Source of the DNA: Paraphysomonas bandaiensis
Taxonomy: Eukaryota > Chrysophyceae
Length of the DNA stretch: 64,000 nucleotides
NCBI GenBank assembly: GCA_965644295.1
Contig: CBFFRP010000298.1
Coordinates: 620,001-684,000 of the forward strand
Direction: 5' to 3'
Shown: positions 12,001 through 26,546 of the stretch, piece after piece
How the letters are laid out: the number at the start of each line of letters is the position of its first letter
How positions within the stretch are numbered: position 1 is the stretch's first letter
The notes under the pieces: model-generated
Told to the model about the DNA's origin: nothing
Databases searched by the model: none
Seen by the model: the letters and a program-made list of their open reading frames with translations, nothing else
Translations under genes and position numbers: made by a program

Positions 12001-15000
12001 TCAGAGAATGGGAAATTTGCTGCATGATGCTAACACAATGGCGATTGCAGCTCTTCGACGATTGTTGGAAACAGATGACATATCGTTGAGCGACTTTGCT
12101 GAGGGAGGCGTGGATGGATTTATGCAAGGACTGTGTGGTAGATCGAAAGAAGATGTTCTCAAGGAGCTGAAGATAATAACGGACTTCATGGAACCGAATA
12201 CCGCTCAGAACATTGAAATTGACGATGTGCAGAGTAAAATGCTGCGCGTGAAGCATGCAGTGAAGCTTTTACGCATTCAAAGTGTTCTTGGAAAAGCTTT
12301 AGACGCCTGTATGAGCCCTGAAATCGGCCTCATTAAAAATGTCACAGCACTGGGGTCTTCTACGTCTGATTTGTGTGATCTAGATTGTATTAGGCGTGAT
12401 TTAGAAACTCCTGGCGCAATAAAACTTTCACAAGTGTCTCATATTTTGGTTAGGTTACAGCGGTTGTTAAATGGACTAGAGGTTTCACATTTACAATTGC
12501 TTGCTGAGTTGGCGAACTGTCATCAGCTGTTGGTGTTTCTTCAATCTGAGAAAGATTTCGAGGGGCAATTGCAACTCCACACGCAAGACATGCAGGGTAC
12601 AGATATCGGAGAGAAAGTTTTAACAGACTTAGACATAGCACACAGATTTTTGAAGTCTTTGCAATTAACTGAGGCAAGAGGTGCTGGTCCAGGATTTACT
12701 CTGTCGAACTTGACAAGTTTACTAATTTCGGCCGTACCGTCAGAAGCAGATGCCCTTGAGAAACTTGCCGCGGTAACATCTGCTTCCGAACATATGGCTG
12801 AGATATCGTTGTGGTTTAGCGGGGGATCTGCAATATTTAATCTACAAAAGCTTCTCTCTATGGTTAGAAAGTACCTTACTGATGGAACATTTATCTCAAT
12901 ACTTTCTGATGATATCAATATGTCGTCGTTACAACTGCGTGTTAGGCGAACCGACACACGCACGGAAAATGTAAAATCAGAAGTTCTTGTCGAGTTAGTT
13001 CGAGGAGTTGTGCTCAGTAGGGGAGAGGCATCAAGTGACGAGGATCGACAAGTACTTGACTCCTTTTTAAGAGCCTATGATCATGCCCAAAGAACTCACA
13101 ATTTACTCATTCGTGCTAGACTTAATAGCGTACCACACTTTTATAATGTCAGCGTTTATGAAATCTCGCTTTCCACGGATTCTAAGGCCCATTCACAGGT
13201 AGAGTTGGAGATCAGCCAGTGGTATGAAGAATACACAGCGATGTTGAATTCTTGTAAACGCCTTCACTTTCTGTCTAGAAAGCAGATAATGACTTGTCTC
13301 CATCGACTGTTGTGTGACGGTAACACCACTAACCTCTCCGGTTACGTCCGAATGTGCTTTCCAGATATCGACGGGCAAGTACCTTCTATATTTGAACAGC
13401 TTGTCAGCATGCTTAAATCTGACAGCAAACATACATTTATTGGTAATCACGCTGAAGCTCTCCGAGAATGCCTGCGAATTTTCTGTGAAACTTTGAACAA
13501 CTGTAACCAGATGTTATTGGAATATGGACTCATCATGGAAACAGAAAGTTACATTCCTACGAATAGTGGTGTAGATATCACGCAACCTATGCCAGTGGTT
13601 ATTAAATCTTGTTCACGTTTGCCCCATGTGATTTATACTGAGCTTATTGAACGATATGAAGGCGCTCCGCTACCGTCGCAAGTATTGTGGTGCACACACA
13701 ATACCACTGCGGACGAACTGCGAGATTTCGTGTCTAGAGCTAGTGCCTGGCCGTCCATACGTTTTGCATTTATGAATGTTAACATGTTGCGTGCCATCTC
13801 AAGGGATGTCTTATTAGAAGCATGTCTCGATACGAATGCGGGCCTAGCACTTCATCCTAAAGTATTTCTTTTCTTTTCAGGAGATAATGGTCTCGATGCT
13901 TTCTCCGTTCTTCGGAACGAGTGTGTAGACGACAGTGATGTACAATCAACGTATTTGCGAAATGTTGATACTGCTTCAGGAATGAGCCAGCTGTTTCCTC
14001 AAGTTAACATCATTTCAGGAGGACCGTGTGTTGGAAAGTCTACGTATATACGAGATCAGCTCAAAAGTATTTTGGCGAATGAAGAGAATTCGAAGAGTTT
14101 AACTGTTAGTGTTCATGAGAACTTTCTCTTGAGCTCCTTAACACAGCAGTACACAGAGGAATGTGCATCTGCTACTGCTGTTGGTTTACACATTAACGTC
14201 TTCGCCCATTCCGTCTATCGCGCTGTTGATAAGATCGATTTACAGGAAGAAGAAAAAGAGTTAATATCCCATCTACATCGATCAACTCAGTTTTTACACG
14301 CCCTTATACACTGTGGACTTATTGTGGACGATCTATCGGGCACCGTTGTTCAACTGAATGCGGTATCAAAGCACTACTTTTTTCTTGAACTACCTTCAGT
14401 TTTATATTGTGACGGGACATCGATTCGCACATGTCCAGCGCACAACACGCCATGTGAATCACATATATATGCTTCTCATTTATCTCCAGCCGTGCATGCA
14501 AAAACATTGCACGTTGAAGTGAACAGCAAGAGTGTTCCGTTTAAAATATCTGAAGCTGCACGACTTGTCGCGTATTATGTAGACAAAGCAACAAACCATA
14601 GTCGTATCGATGAATATCCAACAGAAGCAATAGTGACACCTGATGTATTTTCTGATGCTGATGCGCGAAATGCACTCGAGGTAATTTGGAATAACGAACT
14701 GTTCGTCGAGGAACCTAACTATCGTACAAAAGATAAATTCATTCGCCTAATGATAATCAGAATTCGCTTTTTGATCGATTATGTTCCGTTTTTTAGATAC
14801 GAAAGTCAGGAATCTCGTTGTTCAGACGCCATAAATAAGGCGGAGACACTAGCGCAGGACTGTATGAAGGTGTTCCTACAAGAAGTGATATCAGTGTGCA
14901 GTCAGTTGTCTGGGGATTGGTCAAAAGCTCCTTGTGCTTTTACGGTGAGGTATAATTCTGGAAGCAGATATCTATTAACATGTTTATGTGGAGACAATTA

Positions 15001-18000
15001 CTTACGCAAAATTCCACAAAATATGGTCGATACAGTTATGTATATTGATAACGCATGTGATAATCCTGCACTATGGGGAGAGTTGAGAAGGGAGGTCGCA
15101 TTCGCATACCAAATGGCAGACACTAATCGTGCTCTCGAACTTTTACAAGCGCAAAATTATATTCTCACCCCTGATTTTGCTGTGAAATTGCTCGTACTAA
15201 AGGATCTTCATGACGCAGGCTCCACTGTAGTTTTGCAAGGAAGTACAGGAACTGGAAAGACGGAACAAATACAAATGCTTTCTCTTTTACTGAATAACGG
15301 TAGCGATCTAACACCGATGATGACCCAAGAAATGTATTCTCTTCTCTCAGAACTTGTCGACTGCAATATTCTATCTCCAACGAATGAAAACCAAGCATTA
15401 TTATTTGAAAATAATGGTGAATTACGAAAAAACCAGAAAAATGCTTTTGATGTAAGTTCTTTTTATGTATTTATGCAAATGAATGATGTACTCTAATAGG
15501 CATTTTTGCTATATCTTGAGGATGCATCTGGCAATTTCATTGATGCAGCTGGTCCAGTAGTTGCGAACTACTTCCTGAAGTTTTACAAGAAATACAAGTA
15601 TCTACGGAAAACTGGTCTTGTCAAAAGTGTATTGCGTGCTTTTGAAGGGACTGGTGATAACTCAGAAGAAAATAGCCTTGAAGCAGTTCCTGATGTTTTT
15701 GATATTGCTGATGCGATGACAGCAACTGACACATCTGAATCGGCGGTTTCTGGACGTAGCGTGTTCAAATCGTGTGGCGAAATGTTGTCATTCTTACGTG
15801 AAATTTCGAGTGAACTGGAAGATATTTTTTTTGTTATTCGCATGCATGAAGGAATAACAGCGAACCACTGGCGACAAAAGGTGTCTCGCATAGAGTGTGC
15901 AGCTCTTCGTATGCCAGATATCAATATTGTGGCCTTTGTTGATGAATTGAATACATCTGTCATTATGGGAATGGTAAAGGAAGTAATGATCGATGGAACC
16001 ATGGATGGTCGCGTCTTGCCATCAAATATATTTTGGGTAGGTGCAACCAACCCTGTTTCATCCCACGATACACTTTCAAAGGGCAACGTGCCTAGTTTAG
16101 ATTTGACTTTGTCTAATGTGGGAATTGATGACGATGATGATATCAATGAGTATATTGTAAGATCTCTTCTACCTTCATTTGAATGTACTGTGCTTGGTGT
16201 GGGCAGCCTCGCTGTGGAGCAGGAGAAGAATTTTCTTGCGGCATACTTGTTTGACAAAAACCTTGGGTTTGCATCCGCTATAGGGCAAGACCGGAATATA
16301 CTTCCGTATACATGGTTTTCGTTTATGAGGAATTTTATATTAGCATCGCAAGAATTTGTTCGTAAATGCGGTATGCACAGAACTAAAGTCAGTATTCGCG
16401 ACTTAATGCGAACATTGCAGCTGTATCAGGTTTTCAAATTATATTTTATTTAACTCTTTCTAAACTATGTATTACAGTTTTTCTTGAATCCTCGAATTTC
16501 AGATTTCTTCATTCCACGAACGAATGCGACTTCTATAAATCCTTCAATCACAGATTTCACGTGCGTGTGCTGGTGTTCGCTTTGCCTTTCTGTCGCTACA
16601 GTGTACTATTTGCGTCTCAGTAGTGGCCGGTCTAGAAATGGCATCGGTGTCAGCACTGAGAGTGGAAATGACTTGCGCTCTCTCTTTGTCGCGAATCTTT
16701 TTCAGGTAATATACGAGTATGATGAAATAAGCCAGTTGAACGAACAGCTTCCGTTTTTGGGGGTATTTGAAAGCTCCTTGCTGCATGTCTTTCAGTCCAC
16801 TTCTATTCCAGCTGGAATAGCGCCTACACGTGCCCTTCAAGAGAATGTGTTTGCATGTGTTACTTGCTTTTCGGCCTGCTTACCTGTAATAATAACTGGA
16901 CCTCCAGGGTGAGTGACATATCTAAGAGTGAGTGACATTGTGACATATAGTTATCGTGTATATAGGTGTGGCAAGACTTTAGCAATGCAAATTGTGTTAG
17001 ATAATATGAAAGGTGCGTCATCTCCCAACAGTAATTTTCAGCGATTAAAGAATGCGAACCGATTTACGTATCAATGTTCTGAAGGCAGTGCTGCGAGTGA
17101 AATAAAAGCTGTGTACGAGAATGCTCTTCAGCGACATTCCCGGTTCACTCGTGCAAGGATTTATTCTGAACGGTGTGTGGTGTGTTTAGATGAAGCATCT
17201 CTTCCACGTAAGCGTCGAGCTGCTCTGAAGGTCACACACTATTACTTAGACAGGTCTCGTGATTCCGACCGTCCAGTAGTATCAACTATTATGTTGACCA
17301 ATAGGACACTAGATGCAGCGAAAACAAATCGTGCTGTACAACTATTACAGTCGATGCTATCTTCCGATGACCTGTATGCTTTGGTGAAAGGTTGTTTAAT
17401 GACCGGTGGAAGAATCCCGCATACTCAACAGACTATGATAAGAGGGTTATGTAATGCTTTCCAAACAATCGAACAGCTTTATGATATTGAAGGGAGAAAA
17501 AATGTATTTCAACTAAGGGATTTTATCTTCTTTTTGCGATACTTAAGACGAGGTATATTATCAAAAGCATCACGTGGAGATGGCGCAGCACGATTAGCAA
17601 TTTCAAGCAATACTTTCGTTCTGAGTGCGATGGATATAGTGGCGTCACTTCGTCGAAATTTCAATGGCATGCAGCCATCTCAATTCGAAAATATAGTGAA
17701 ACACTTTTTGAGACACACTGGTCATGATCAAGTTGTCAGCGACCCGAAGCTATCTCAATCTGGAATGTTCGAGCCTAAAGTATTAGAGACTTTGAGAGAA
17801 TCTTTGGATGACAGTATTGAGGACGGTGAAAATCCGAATCACTCTGCATTTAGACATATAATGATAATTGATAAGACTGACACCGAATGTGGGATTTCCC
17901 TTCTTTTTGATATGAAGTTTCTTAACCCAGACACGACTGACATTTGTCATTTAGCTGATTTCTCTGATGACACACATGACCGACAGAAAAGTGAACTTGC

Positions 18001-21000
18001 GGCTCGCATAAAATATTCAATTGAGCAAGGACGCACTGTAATATTGTCGAATGCACAGAGTATTTACTCTGCATTCTACGACCTTTTCAACAAGCACTAT
18101 TCTTCAGTTCGTGTGGGCTCGCAAAATCCTGATGGTACTGTCGGATCCCGGCAGTACTATGCAAACATCGGTATTGGCTCGCTTTCAAGACCTTGTATTG
18201 TACATCCCAAGGCCAGAGTCATCGTTCACGTGACGCGATCAGAGTTTGCTAAGATACAGCTTCCATTCCTTAACAGATTTGAAAAATACTCAATTTCTTT
18301 GAAAGATGTTGTATCTGAAAAGCTTTGTATGCTCTCGCGAAAGAGCACTCTAGTACCATCAAAGCTTAAACTTAAAGCTGAATTGTTTAAATTTGTAATG
18401 GATGGAGTGCGTCACTTTGTTAGTTTTTTAGGAGAAGGTGCCTTCTATGGCGTAGTAGCTGACGAAACTATAGCAGCGCTTATTCTTCGGAGTATCAATG
18501 ACAGTGTAGCAGCTGAAAGTGATGTGCCTTTATTTCAATCTGCTAGACATGTCAGCGCGAATAGCAGTTCTAATACTCTACATTATTCATCTGCGAGTAT
18601 TTTACCGGATGATGGCGAGGGAGAAGCTATGCATATTGGAGATGAGGGTGACTTGTTGCCTTCCGAACTTCCTTTCGGCAGTGTTGAGGAGGATGTAGAT
18701 GATCGATATGACATTGAAGCATCAAGAAATTCTCTTGGTTTGTCCTCAGACCCGTTTTGCAATATCGACAAGTATATCCGGACTGTTAATTTCCAGTTAC
18801 TGCAGGTATTTGATTGTGTTTTGTTTATTTCGTGATTAATATAGTTTTTCTCCTGTGTAAGCTTGTGCGACCAGAGGTATGTTGATTTAGTAGCTTTGAC
18901 AACTCGAAATTTATAAGTTATATTTTCTAGGTATTATTCGCTAGGCGTAAAGAACTCCCGAGGGCATACCTGGAAGAAGCGCTTCAAAGGCAGGAGCACT
19001 TTTCTGCGGTTAACCTAATTCGCGGGTTGTCACTGTCGCACTGGCAGAATTCTCCAAATGTGTTCCCATCATCTGACACCAACGTATGTACAAAATGGAC
19101 CATATTTACCCGGACAAGCAGTGAGTTGTTGCAGCTGCCATCATCGTTTGACAGTCAGAAGCAACTCCTCCCTGTTTTAATTCGAAATGAGTTAGAAAAC
19201 CAGGACAGAAAGGTTGCCAAGAAAATGGTTCACGTTGTGTCACTGTCTCAGTTTCATCGCAGCATGGATTTTGAAGATGATATGAATGAATTTTTTACTA
19301 ATGATTCCCAAAACCTAAAGCACCGACGTCTATTAGTTCTGATAGCTGATAGGGGAGTCATATCTTCTTCTCAAGTTTCGTTTGTGATGAGGGCTGTGGG
19401 GTCTTGCACAGACAGGCTTGCTGCTGAGTCTCGTCCACTTGTAGTTATTATTCAACACTTCAGTGTTGAGCGAACACACCTCAAATCTGTGTATGATGCG
19501 CTACCATTTGCTGGTTGGGATATGTATTATGTAGACTCCTTCGGATACTCAGAAGATATATTTATCTCAACCAGAACTCCTGGTGCTAAGGCCACCAGAA
19601 CTGTTGGCAAGGAAAATAACTGGGCTGAAGAGGAGAAGCAAGGAATGTCTGCATCGCGGTGCACAGGACCAGTGTGTACATCGTTATCTCATTCTGATAT
19701 GGCTGACATTCGATCCTGGATGCTAGTTGCATATGGGCTAAAAGACACACCGTCTAAGAATGACGCTATTATCGAGTTTTCGAAGTCCGCTTTGTCAGAG
19801 ATCAAATACATTGGCTCGAATATGTACGGTGTCCGTAGATTAAAAAAACAATTGCAGGATATGGGTATTTCGAGATCATTGCCGGTATATCTTCTGTCTC
19901 GAAATAGCGGTGGTGGAGAGTGGTTGCATTCTTTTTTCAGTTCGCGCACATACTTACTGCATGAAGTACTGTCGCATGTAACATCTGCGTGGGGTTCAGT
20001 TCTGCACAGAGCTGTCAGTTTTTCAGTTTCTTGCTTGAGTGAAGGTCGGTCATCTCTTGGTATGATGGATCACACACGTGTGGCGCTCGCGAATTTTTTA
20101 AAGGGATTTGTTAGATATGTTGTAGTTCAGCTTGCTAATGATTATGGTCTGGAATCTCTTGCGGGCCTTCCTGTAGATTCCGAAGGTGGTCAACTTGATG
20201 CGAGTCCTGTTGTGAAGTTTGTCATATTAATGATAAGAAGTATGCATCCTCCCTCAGAAGAATCTCTGAAACGCTATGCTAACTCTAATGTAGTGACGAT
20301 ATCTCTTGATTCTTCGTTTGTTTGCGAGACGCCGTTGTTTCATTTTGTTGATCAAGCTCTGTCTACTATCAAGAATGAAATTGTGATGAAAGAAACATCC
20401 GCTGGCTTGGGGAGTGATAATTCCCTCCACAAAAAGCTTGAGTTGGAAGTACAGTCGCACACCCAACTCGATGAAGCTATCCGGGTGTTGTCATCAACGC
20501 CGATGCTGCATTCAAGATTCATTCGTGATTACATTCGTGCGGCATTACCCCACATTTTACTCACTGATGAGGAAATGGATGTTCTTGAAAAGGTGCTTTT
20601 GCTGCAGGAGAATGTGTCGCTTTTGATGCTGTATGCGGAGCCGAAAGAGGAGCATATTCTTGTGGATATACTGGCCGTAATCTCACCGTTGAAGTCACTA
20701 AGTACTATTCCGAATAGCAGGTGGAACGTGGGAAGTGTTCTTCAGTTTTTGGATGGACAGAGTGTGGCTGGTCCGGGCAACAGAGATTCTGACAAAGGCA
20801 TAGTTTATGATCTGGAGTCATTTGTTTCTAATTTAACTTGGGATGCATTGCTGGATATTGTCGTTTCAGATAGTTGTGAAAGCACATTAGAATGTCTTAA
20901 GTGCTGGGTTATAGCTGCAAGAGACTTAGGGAGTTTCAGCAGTTCGCACATGCAAAACACCGAGTTACTCCGTTTTTTATTGATGCAATTCATTCACACG

Positions 21001-24000
21001 ATAGTATCACAGTACTCAGGCGAAGGCGATATATACCAAGCCCTGGTGAAATCTATTCGCGCACATCTCCGTGATATCGAAGCTGATGAATCATTCTCTG
21101 TTTTGAAAGTAACGATGTCACTTCTACATGACACTGTGAAGACAATACATGTGACAGATCAACAGCGCGCTGATGTATATCGCTCTGTTTCGTCGGTAAT
21201 ATTTGATTCTATTTTTCGAAACCACTCTGGATATACTGATACTGATCTGAGAATATTCGTGAGTGCTTTGCTTCGAGTGGGATATGATTCTTACCACGAA
21301 GCCGTCAAAGTTTCGGTATCTTATATCCACAGTGCGATGATTACCAGTTTGCTTTATGCTCTATTGGCTGATGATTCCTTGCGATTTTGTGGAGTTGTAG
21401 ATTCATTGATGACAAGACCACTCCCCTTGTATCATGGCCTGGTAGTGTTGTCGCCAATTCGAGACGCTGTACAATCTCTGCCTTCAACACTTCCAGTAGA
21501 CTGTATTCCTGATCTACAGAAGTTTCCTGAAACAGTTGTGTCATTTCCGGAGCAGGGTTTTGTAGACGCTTTGTTTTCAGCTATGGTAAAGAAGTATAAA
21601 CAAGATGTATCAAGTCGCACGTTTTCTGTTCAATTGACAGATATGTATGGAATATACACCAGACTCAGTAAAGTTGAAAGCTCAGCGTCAAAAATTGGAA
21701 TGACTGCATCTGCTGTTGGTTTGGTAACGTACATCGCTTCGTCACTCTCACGCGATAGAGATTTGATTGCTCCGGTCGCGGCATTTAGCGGTACACTGCA
21801 GAGTTTATTTTCTGCACATCCGGTATTGATTCCTTTATTTGTGGCATCTTTTGGTACAGATGCTTCAATGATGCAATTCTTAGGAGACCAAGAGAGTGTT
21901 ATATCGATGGGACTGCCTGAGGCTTGGTTCATGGCACAAGAAATGTCTGCAGAAGAGTTGTTTAGATGTCCGCCTTGTATGATCTCGACCAGACAACCTC
22001 TGTCGGTGGAGTACGCGGAACTGCGTCGCACGCTTCATCGATCGGACTTAAGCGCCGAAATGCTTTGTGATTGGGCTCGAGATCGCTGTGTTGATGATGA
22101 AAGGACTCTTAACTATCGAATGATGCTTACACTCGCATCATACCACGAAACATTTTCTCCTATTTGTAATGGAAATGAACGGGGAATCCTCATTTCGAGA
22201 GTGATCTTGGAGTGCTTAGAGATGAGACAGTTTCAGGAATCCTTATCATTGACCGGCGATGAACAATCTATTTTGCGATGCATCGCTCAAGGTCCCCACG
22301 ATATTTTGTGCAGCACTCACGACGGATTAATGTTCTATTTTTCGCGAGGAGAATGCCAGGATAAAGTCAGTGCGATGCACCGTACAGCAGCAGTGAATAC
22401 TATGGCGATGATTTTAGGCTCCAGAAGAAATGCGTGCTACTATTACAACTGCTGTTTTCATACTGAAGACATGCACTCGAGTCAAGGGCTTGGATCCGGT
22501 TGGGGACGAATATCCAAGGACTGTGGCTATCAAACTACGTTCAGGAAAGGTGTTTTGAGTTTCGATGATCATGCACCGAACCCTGCAGGGGCCAAATTTG
22601 GAGAAATAGTCAGCATGCGCGCTATCAATAATTACTTCATCTGGATAGCCTTTGCATGGGGAGCATGGGTCCGCATGGACCGATCTCCTCGCCTCACAGA
22701 TGCGTACACTTGGACGACAACATATCCCGATGATTATGCACCTGGGTGTCCAGATGTAACTGACAAACAGAGGATACTTGGAACAATATACGCTAGAGCT
22801 TACAGCTTCTTATCGATTTTGCAAAGTGATCCTAGACTTAATCGAATTGGCGTGGATTTTGAACTTTATATTTCACTGTGTTCTTATCACACTGCCCTCA
22901 AACTCTCCACCTGTACTGACCAATATGGATACTTTAGCAACTCTAATCTCGAAGATGCAACGAATAGGCAGAAAAAGTGCATGAAATACCTGTCACGTAT
23001 CTGGAACGATGCGGAAAAGAGCGTACCTGGTGTGAGAAAGGAATATCTTCAGAACAATGTTGCTAAAGTAGAATCTATCATTGCATTCAAGAGAGGATGG
23101 TCAAATGCAGTTGATGGCATAACATCTTTACCGGACAAAGCAGCCATTGATGCTAAACTTGTTCTTGAGGTGCCTTCTGATGGGGAAGACCTGCACAATA
23201 TACAAAATCGATGCCGTCTTTTTATTGCGTCAGTACTGGGCAAACTGGATAGACTGAATCTGAATTTACACTTGCCGATAATTGTACACTTCTATAAGTG
23301 GGTTCACAAGAACTTGTCGTATCGAGTGTGTACTACGGAGCAGTATATTCCTATTAACACTGCGATTGACAAAATCGACGATGCTGAACTCAGGAGATAC
23401 GGACACACACTTTTTAACAATTTTTTGGTATCATGGAATTACTTAGTTCAGACAATGGGTGAATTAAATGGTGTGTGCCCTACTGCAGCTGCAGCTGGGG
23501 AAGCTGAACTGCCCCCTCTGCAGCATGACTCTTTGCTGTGCCGCATCTTGAGTACTGGTGAACCGGACGCAGAAGATGTCATCATGCGATTGATGAAGAA
23601 TCAGATAGGACCACAAAATGAATTATTAGATTTGGACGAAGCTAAAGAACTGTTAAGCACGTCGTCACCGTGCTCTATCAATCCGAACTGTACTTTGGTT
23701 AGCACAAAGGCAGGGAAGTTTCACTTATTGACATTACCTCCATCTTCTTCAACCCAGAAGTGTCCATTCTTGGCTGGTGTTGAAGATGTGAATGTGTTGT
23801 ATAACCAGATTGCTAGTGTAGCAACACGACCGCTAGGATACAGAGAAAGCAGTGGTAATGAAACTTCTGGATTTTGTTTTGATTATCGAGCTGCGGCAGT
23901 GTTTTTAATTAGATTATTAATATCCGGGAAGCCTAGTCTAGTGTTGCACCCAAGACCCGCTTACTTCACCTTTATTCCTGATGTACAAGACCGCGCGTCT

Positions 24001-26017
24001 CAACCCATTGACTCTAACTCAATTGAGACTTGTGGATTATTTGACCCCGTGTGTCGTGTATTACAACTAACGAGGGACCTCAGAAAAGAGTTTAAATTTC
24101 ATGAGCACAAGATCTCCAGTAGTGTTGAAATTACAGCTCTTTTGCGACAAATTCGAGATGAGAGTACGTCGTTTCAATATGTTAGTATGGTGTCAACTAT
24201 ATGCGAGGAAATTATTGCTAGCTTACATATGGGCGCAAATGAAGAGGACGGTGCTCATAGGCGGAGGGATATATGTCTCAATATGCCTGTGCGGTCTCTA
24301 CTGAGCTCAAGTCTTCCTGGTGGTACGATTCGTGCTGTAGCGCAGCTTTCTGTTCGTTCGACGATTTTGTTTGCTGAATCAGTGTGTCGTGTGCACACGA
24401 ATAGAGAATACATGTTTAGTTCCATGCAGCATAAACACATGATGGCTCCCCTGAGTCCGAATGTGGAGTCTGTACTCCGGAATAATATGGATAATCTATT
24501 GTCCGTAAGTTTAGGCACTGCACTAAATGGTGTTTTGCAGAAAGTACAAGAGCTAATTGAACTGCTCACATCAGCTTCAACTCGACATACGCTACTTGAA
24601 AATCAGCAACATGTACTTCTTAATAGCATTCCTGAATTGAGAAACATTTTGACAGGTAATTCTGGTATCGCTGATAGCGTTCAGTACGAATGGGCGATTT
24701 TTATATCAGAAGTTGAAACTGTAAGAGTAGAAAATGTGGTAGCTTTTCTTCGTATTCTTTCAGAATTTTGTTCGAAAGCAACTGCCAAACTAACGTCCAA
24801 ACCTCAAGCTTCTGGTGACGCGACCGACGTGATTTACGCGGAATTGGTACGATACTCTATGTACAGCTATCAACCTCTTAATCTATGTTTCGTAGGTACC
24901 GGAGGATATGCAGGTCTTCCAATCTCTTGGGGCAGATGATATAGTGGAGAATGAAGCTCACTCGAAAGTCGAAGCACACAGTGCCCTTCATCTTCCTCCG
25001 GCGGTGCTGCATGATGACATTGTGGAGAATGAAGCCCAGTCGAAAGTCGAAGAAGCACATAGTGCCCTTCATCTTCCTCCGGCGGAGCTGCATGATGACA
25101 TAGTGGAGAGTGAAGCCCAGTCGAAAATCGAAGAAGCACATAGTGCCCTTCATCTTCCTCCGGCGGTGTTGCCATGTTCTCCACCTCTGAGTGCGGCAGA
25201 GGAGAGAAAAGAATCTCCATTTTCGTCACATATGACTTCTGTAATTACTCTGGGCAAAATGTGGGGCTCTCCAGTCGCTGATTTGCTAGAGCTGTCAGAT
25301 AGAATACCTCATATTTTCAATTTTTATGATGACGGTGAGAATTATTTCGTTAAAACTGAAGATATCTCATCCGTACTGAATAAAATAATGACCAAGTTAG
25401 TATCCATATCAACATTCGATAAGTCGTTGGAAGGTATTGAAACTGGCGTTATCGTTTCAGTGCTCCGAGCACATGACGTTCCAGTGTTTTCTATCATGCG
25501 TGAACTGTACATACTCGTGTCTGATAGCGCTGTGGCAATGGACATACTTGGTGGCGATGCTGATGTATCCGATGGGTTTCCAATTGAAACACCAGAATTG
25601 GGGACTCAGACGAGTGTCGAAATAGAACAGGGATTCAGAAATGGGGATAGCCCCTGCGAAAAGAAGACGTTGACTGATACCTCTGCATGTTGGAATATTT
25701 CCGTTGATAGTTTGATTTACCTGGCTAAATGTGGCATACTCAAGGTTAGCCCCCCTCCTGGCGCCATTGTAGGCCAAACTCCAGTGGATGTGTCGTGGAC
25801 TGTTGAGGCGAAAGATATGTCTGAATTCAACGATGTTGTGAGTGCGAAACTTATAGACCTGAGCCACCTTCAAAATGTGTTTGACAAAGTCAACGTTGTT
25901 GATATCGTCCGAAAGTGTGGGATATACGTCATTGAATGGGGTATGTACTGTTACATTACGCTAGACAACCAGGATAGGGCCACACAAGCCTGTATTGACG
26001 CTCATATGACATTATAA
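9075..26017 (+). CDS. RNF213: Giant RNF213-like dynein-type AAA+ ATPase
   Basis: Eight exons: 9075-9138, 9189-15451, 15500-16429, 16478-16908, 16966-18805, 18862-18876, 18931-24846, 24896-26017 (16,581 nt, about 5,526 aa; human RNF213 is about 5,200). RNF213 proteins are single-chain six-AAA machines linked in animals to lipid droplets, antimicrobial ubiquitylation and vascular disease. Seen: P-loops at about residue 1633 (GGPCVGKST), 2039 (GSTGTGKTE) and 2559 (GPPGCGKT, split by an intron). Walker B-type segments are IVAFVDELN at ~2251, followed by a GTMDGR...NPV stretch, and VVCLDEAS at ~2635, followed by KVTHYYLD...NRTLDAAKTNRA; both have RNF213-specific surroundings. Exon 1 is chosen because its phase-1 donor joins the acceptor at 9188. 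I see no RING or RZ zinc finger, so E3 activity is doubtful. The last exon has three tandem 26-27-residue repeats. Confidence 0.9.
18862..18876 (+). other. 15-nt microexon (LVRPE) of the RNF213-like gene
   Basis: Between 18805 and 18931 there is a 125-bp gap, twice the usual intron size here. It splits neatly into two introns of 56 and 54 bp around CTTGTGCGACCAGAG, with a GTGTAAG acceptor preceded by a pyrimidine tract and a GTATGT donor. Inclusion keeps frame and gives LLQ-LVRPE-VLFARR, like the 'L-x-x-P-E/D-A-V' step in RNF213 proteins. Skipping it also keeps frame. Confidence 0.55.
24935..25174 (+). repeat. Three in-frame tandem repeats of 78-81 bp in the last RNF213-like exon
   Basis: Copies start at 24935, 25013 and 25094, each encoding DDIVE(N/S)EA(H/Q)SK(V/I)E(E)AHSALHLPP. 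Only a few substitutions and one 3-bp indel separate them, so the expansion is recent. The unit is acidic then Pro-terminated and likely a flexible linker. Confidence 0.9.
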
Positions 26018-26546
26018 AGTGTAGAAAACATATATTACGAATTACTAAGACAAATATGACATGTCATCCTGTAATAAATGGGATTTACTTGAACATAGTA
26101 CTTTTTCTAATAATATTCTCTTGTGGAGTATAGTCTATACTAGTTAATAGTCAAGCATAAATCGTGTTTTTACTGCTAATAATAGACTCTTCAGTATAAG
26201 AAAGTAACAAATGTATGGAAATTTAATAAATATAGAGAGGCGAGCACAAAATAAGAGGAATGAGAGGCCAGACTTGTAAATACGTTTAATACAGATTTAA
26301 TATCACTCCTTACTCAAAACCATTGTGGCACCCGCATGAAAAAGAGTTGCAGTGGGATAGACGGAAACAAACATTCAGAATAATTTCTCAAGGAAAGGGA
26401 AAACAAGTTGCCTGCAGGATTTTATAAAAGCGACAGGAATTGTTTATGGTTCCTTTGCTCTGGGTCTGGTCGCCAACAGAGTCCACATTACTTGTCAATG
26501 ATTGGCGGCAAGCAGGTTCGGAATTATTATATTGGTCTGGTATTGA

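Noticed and set aside
18806-18930. Single 125-bp intron in the RNF213-like gene
   Set aside because: Less likely than two typical introns around a 15-nt in-frame exon, though it cannot be excluded without transcripts.
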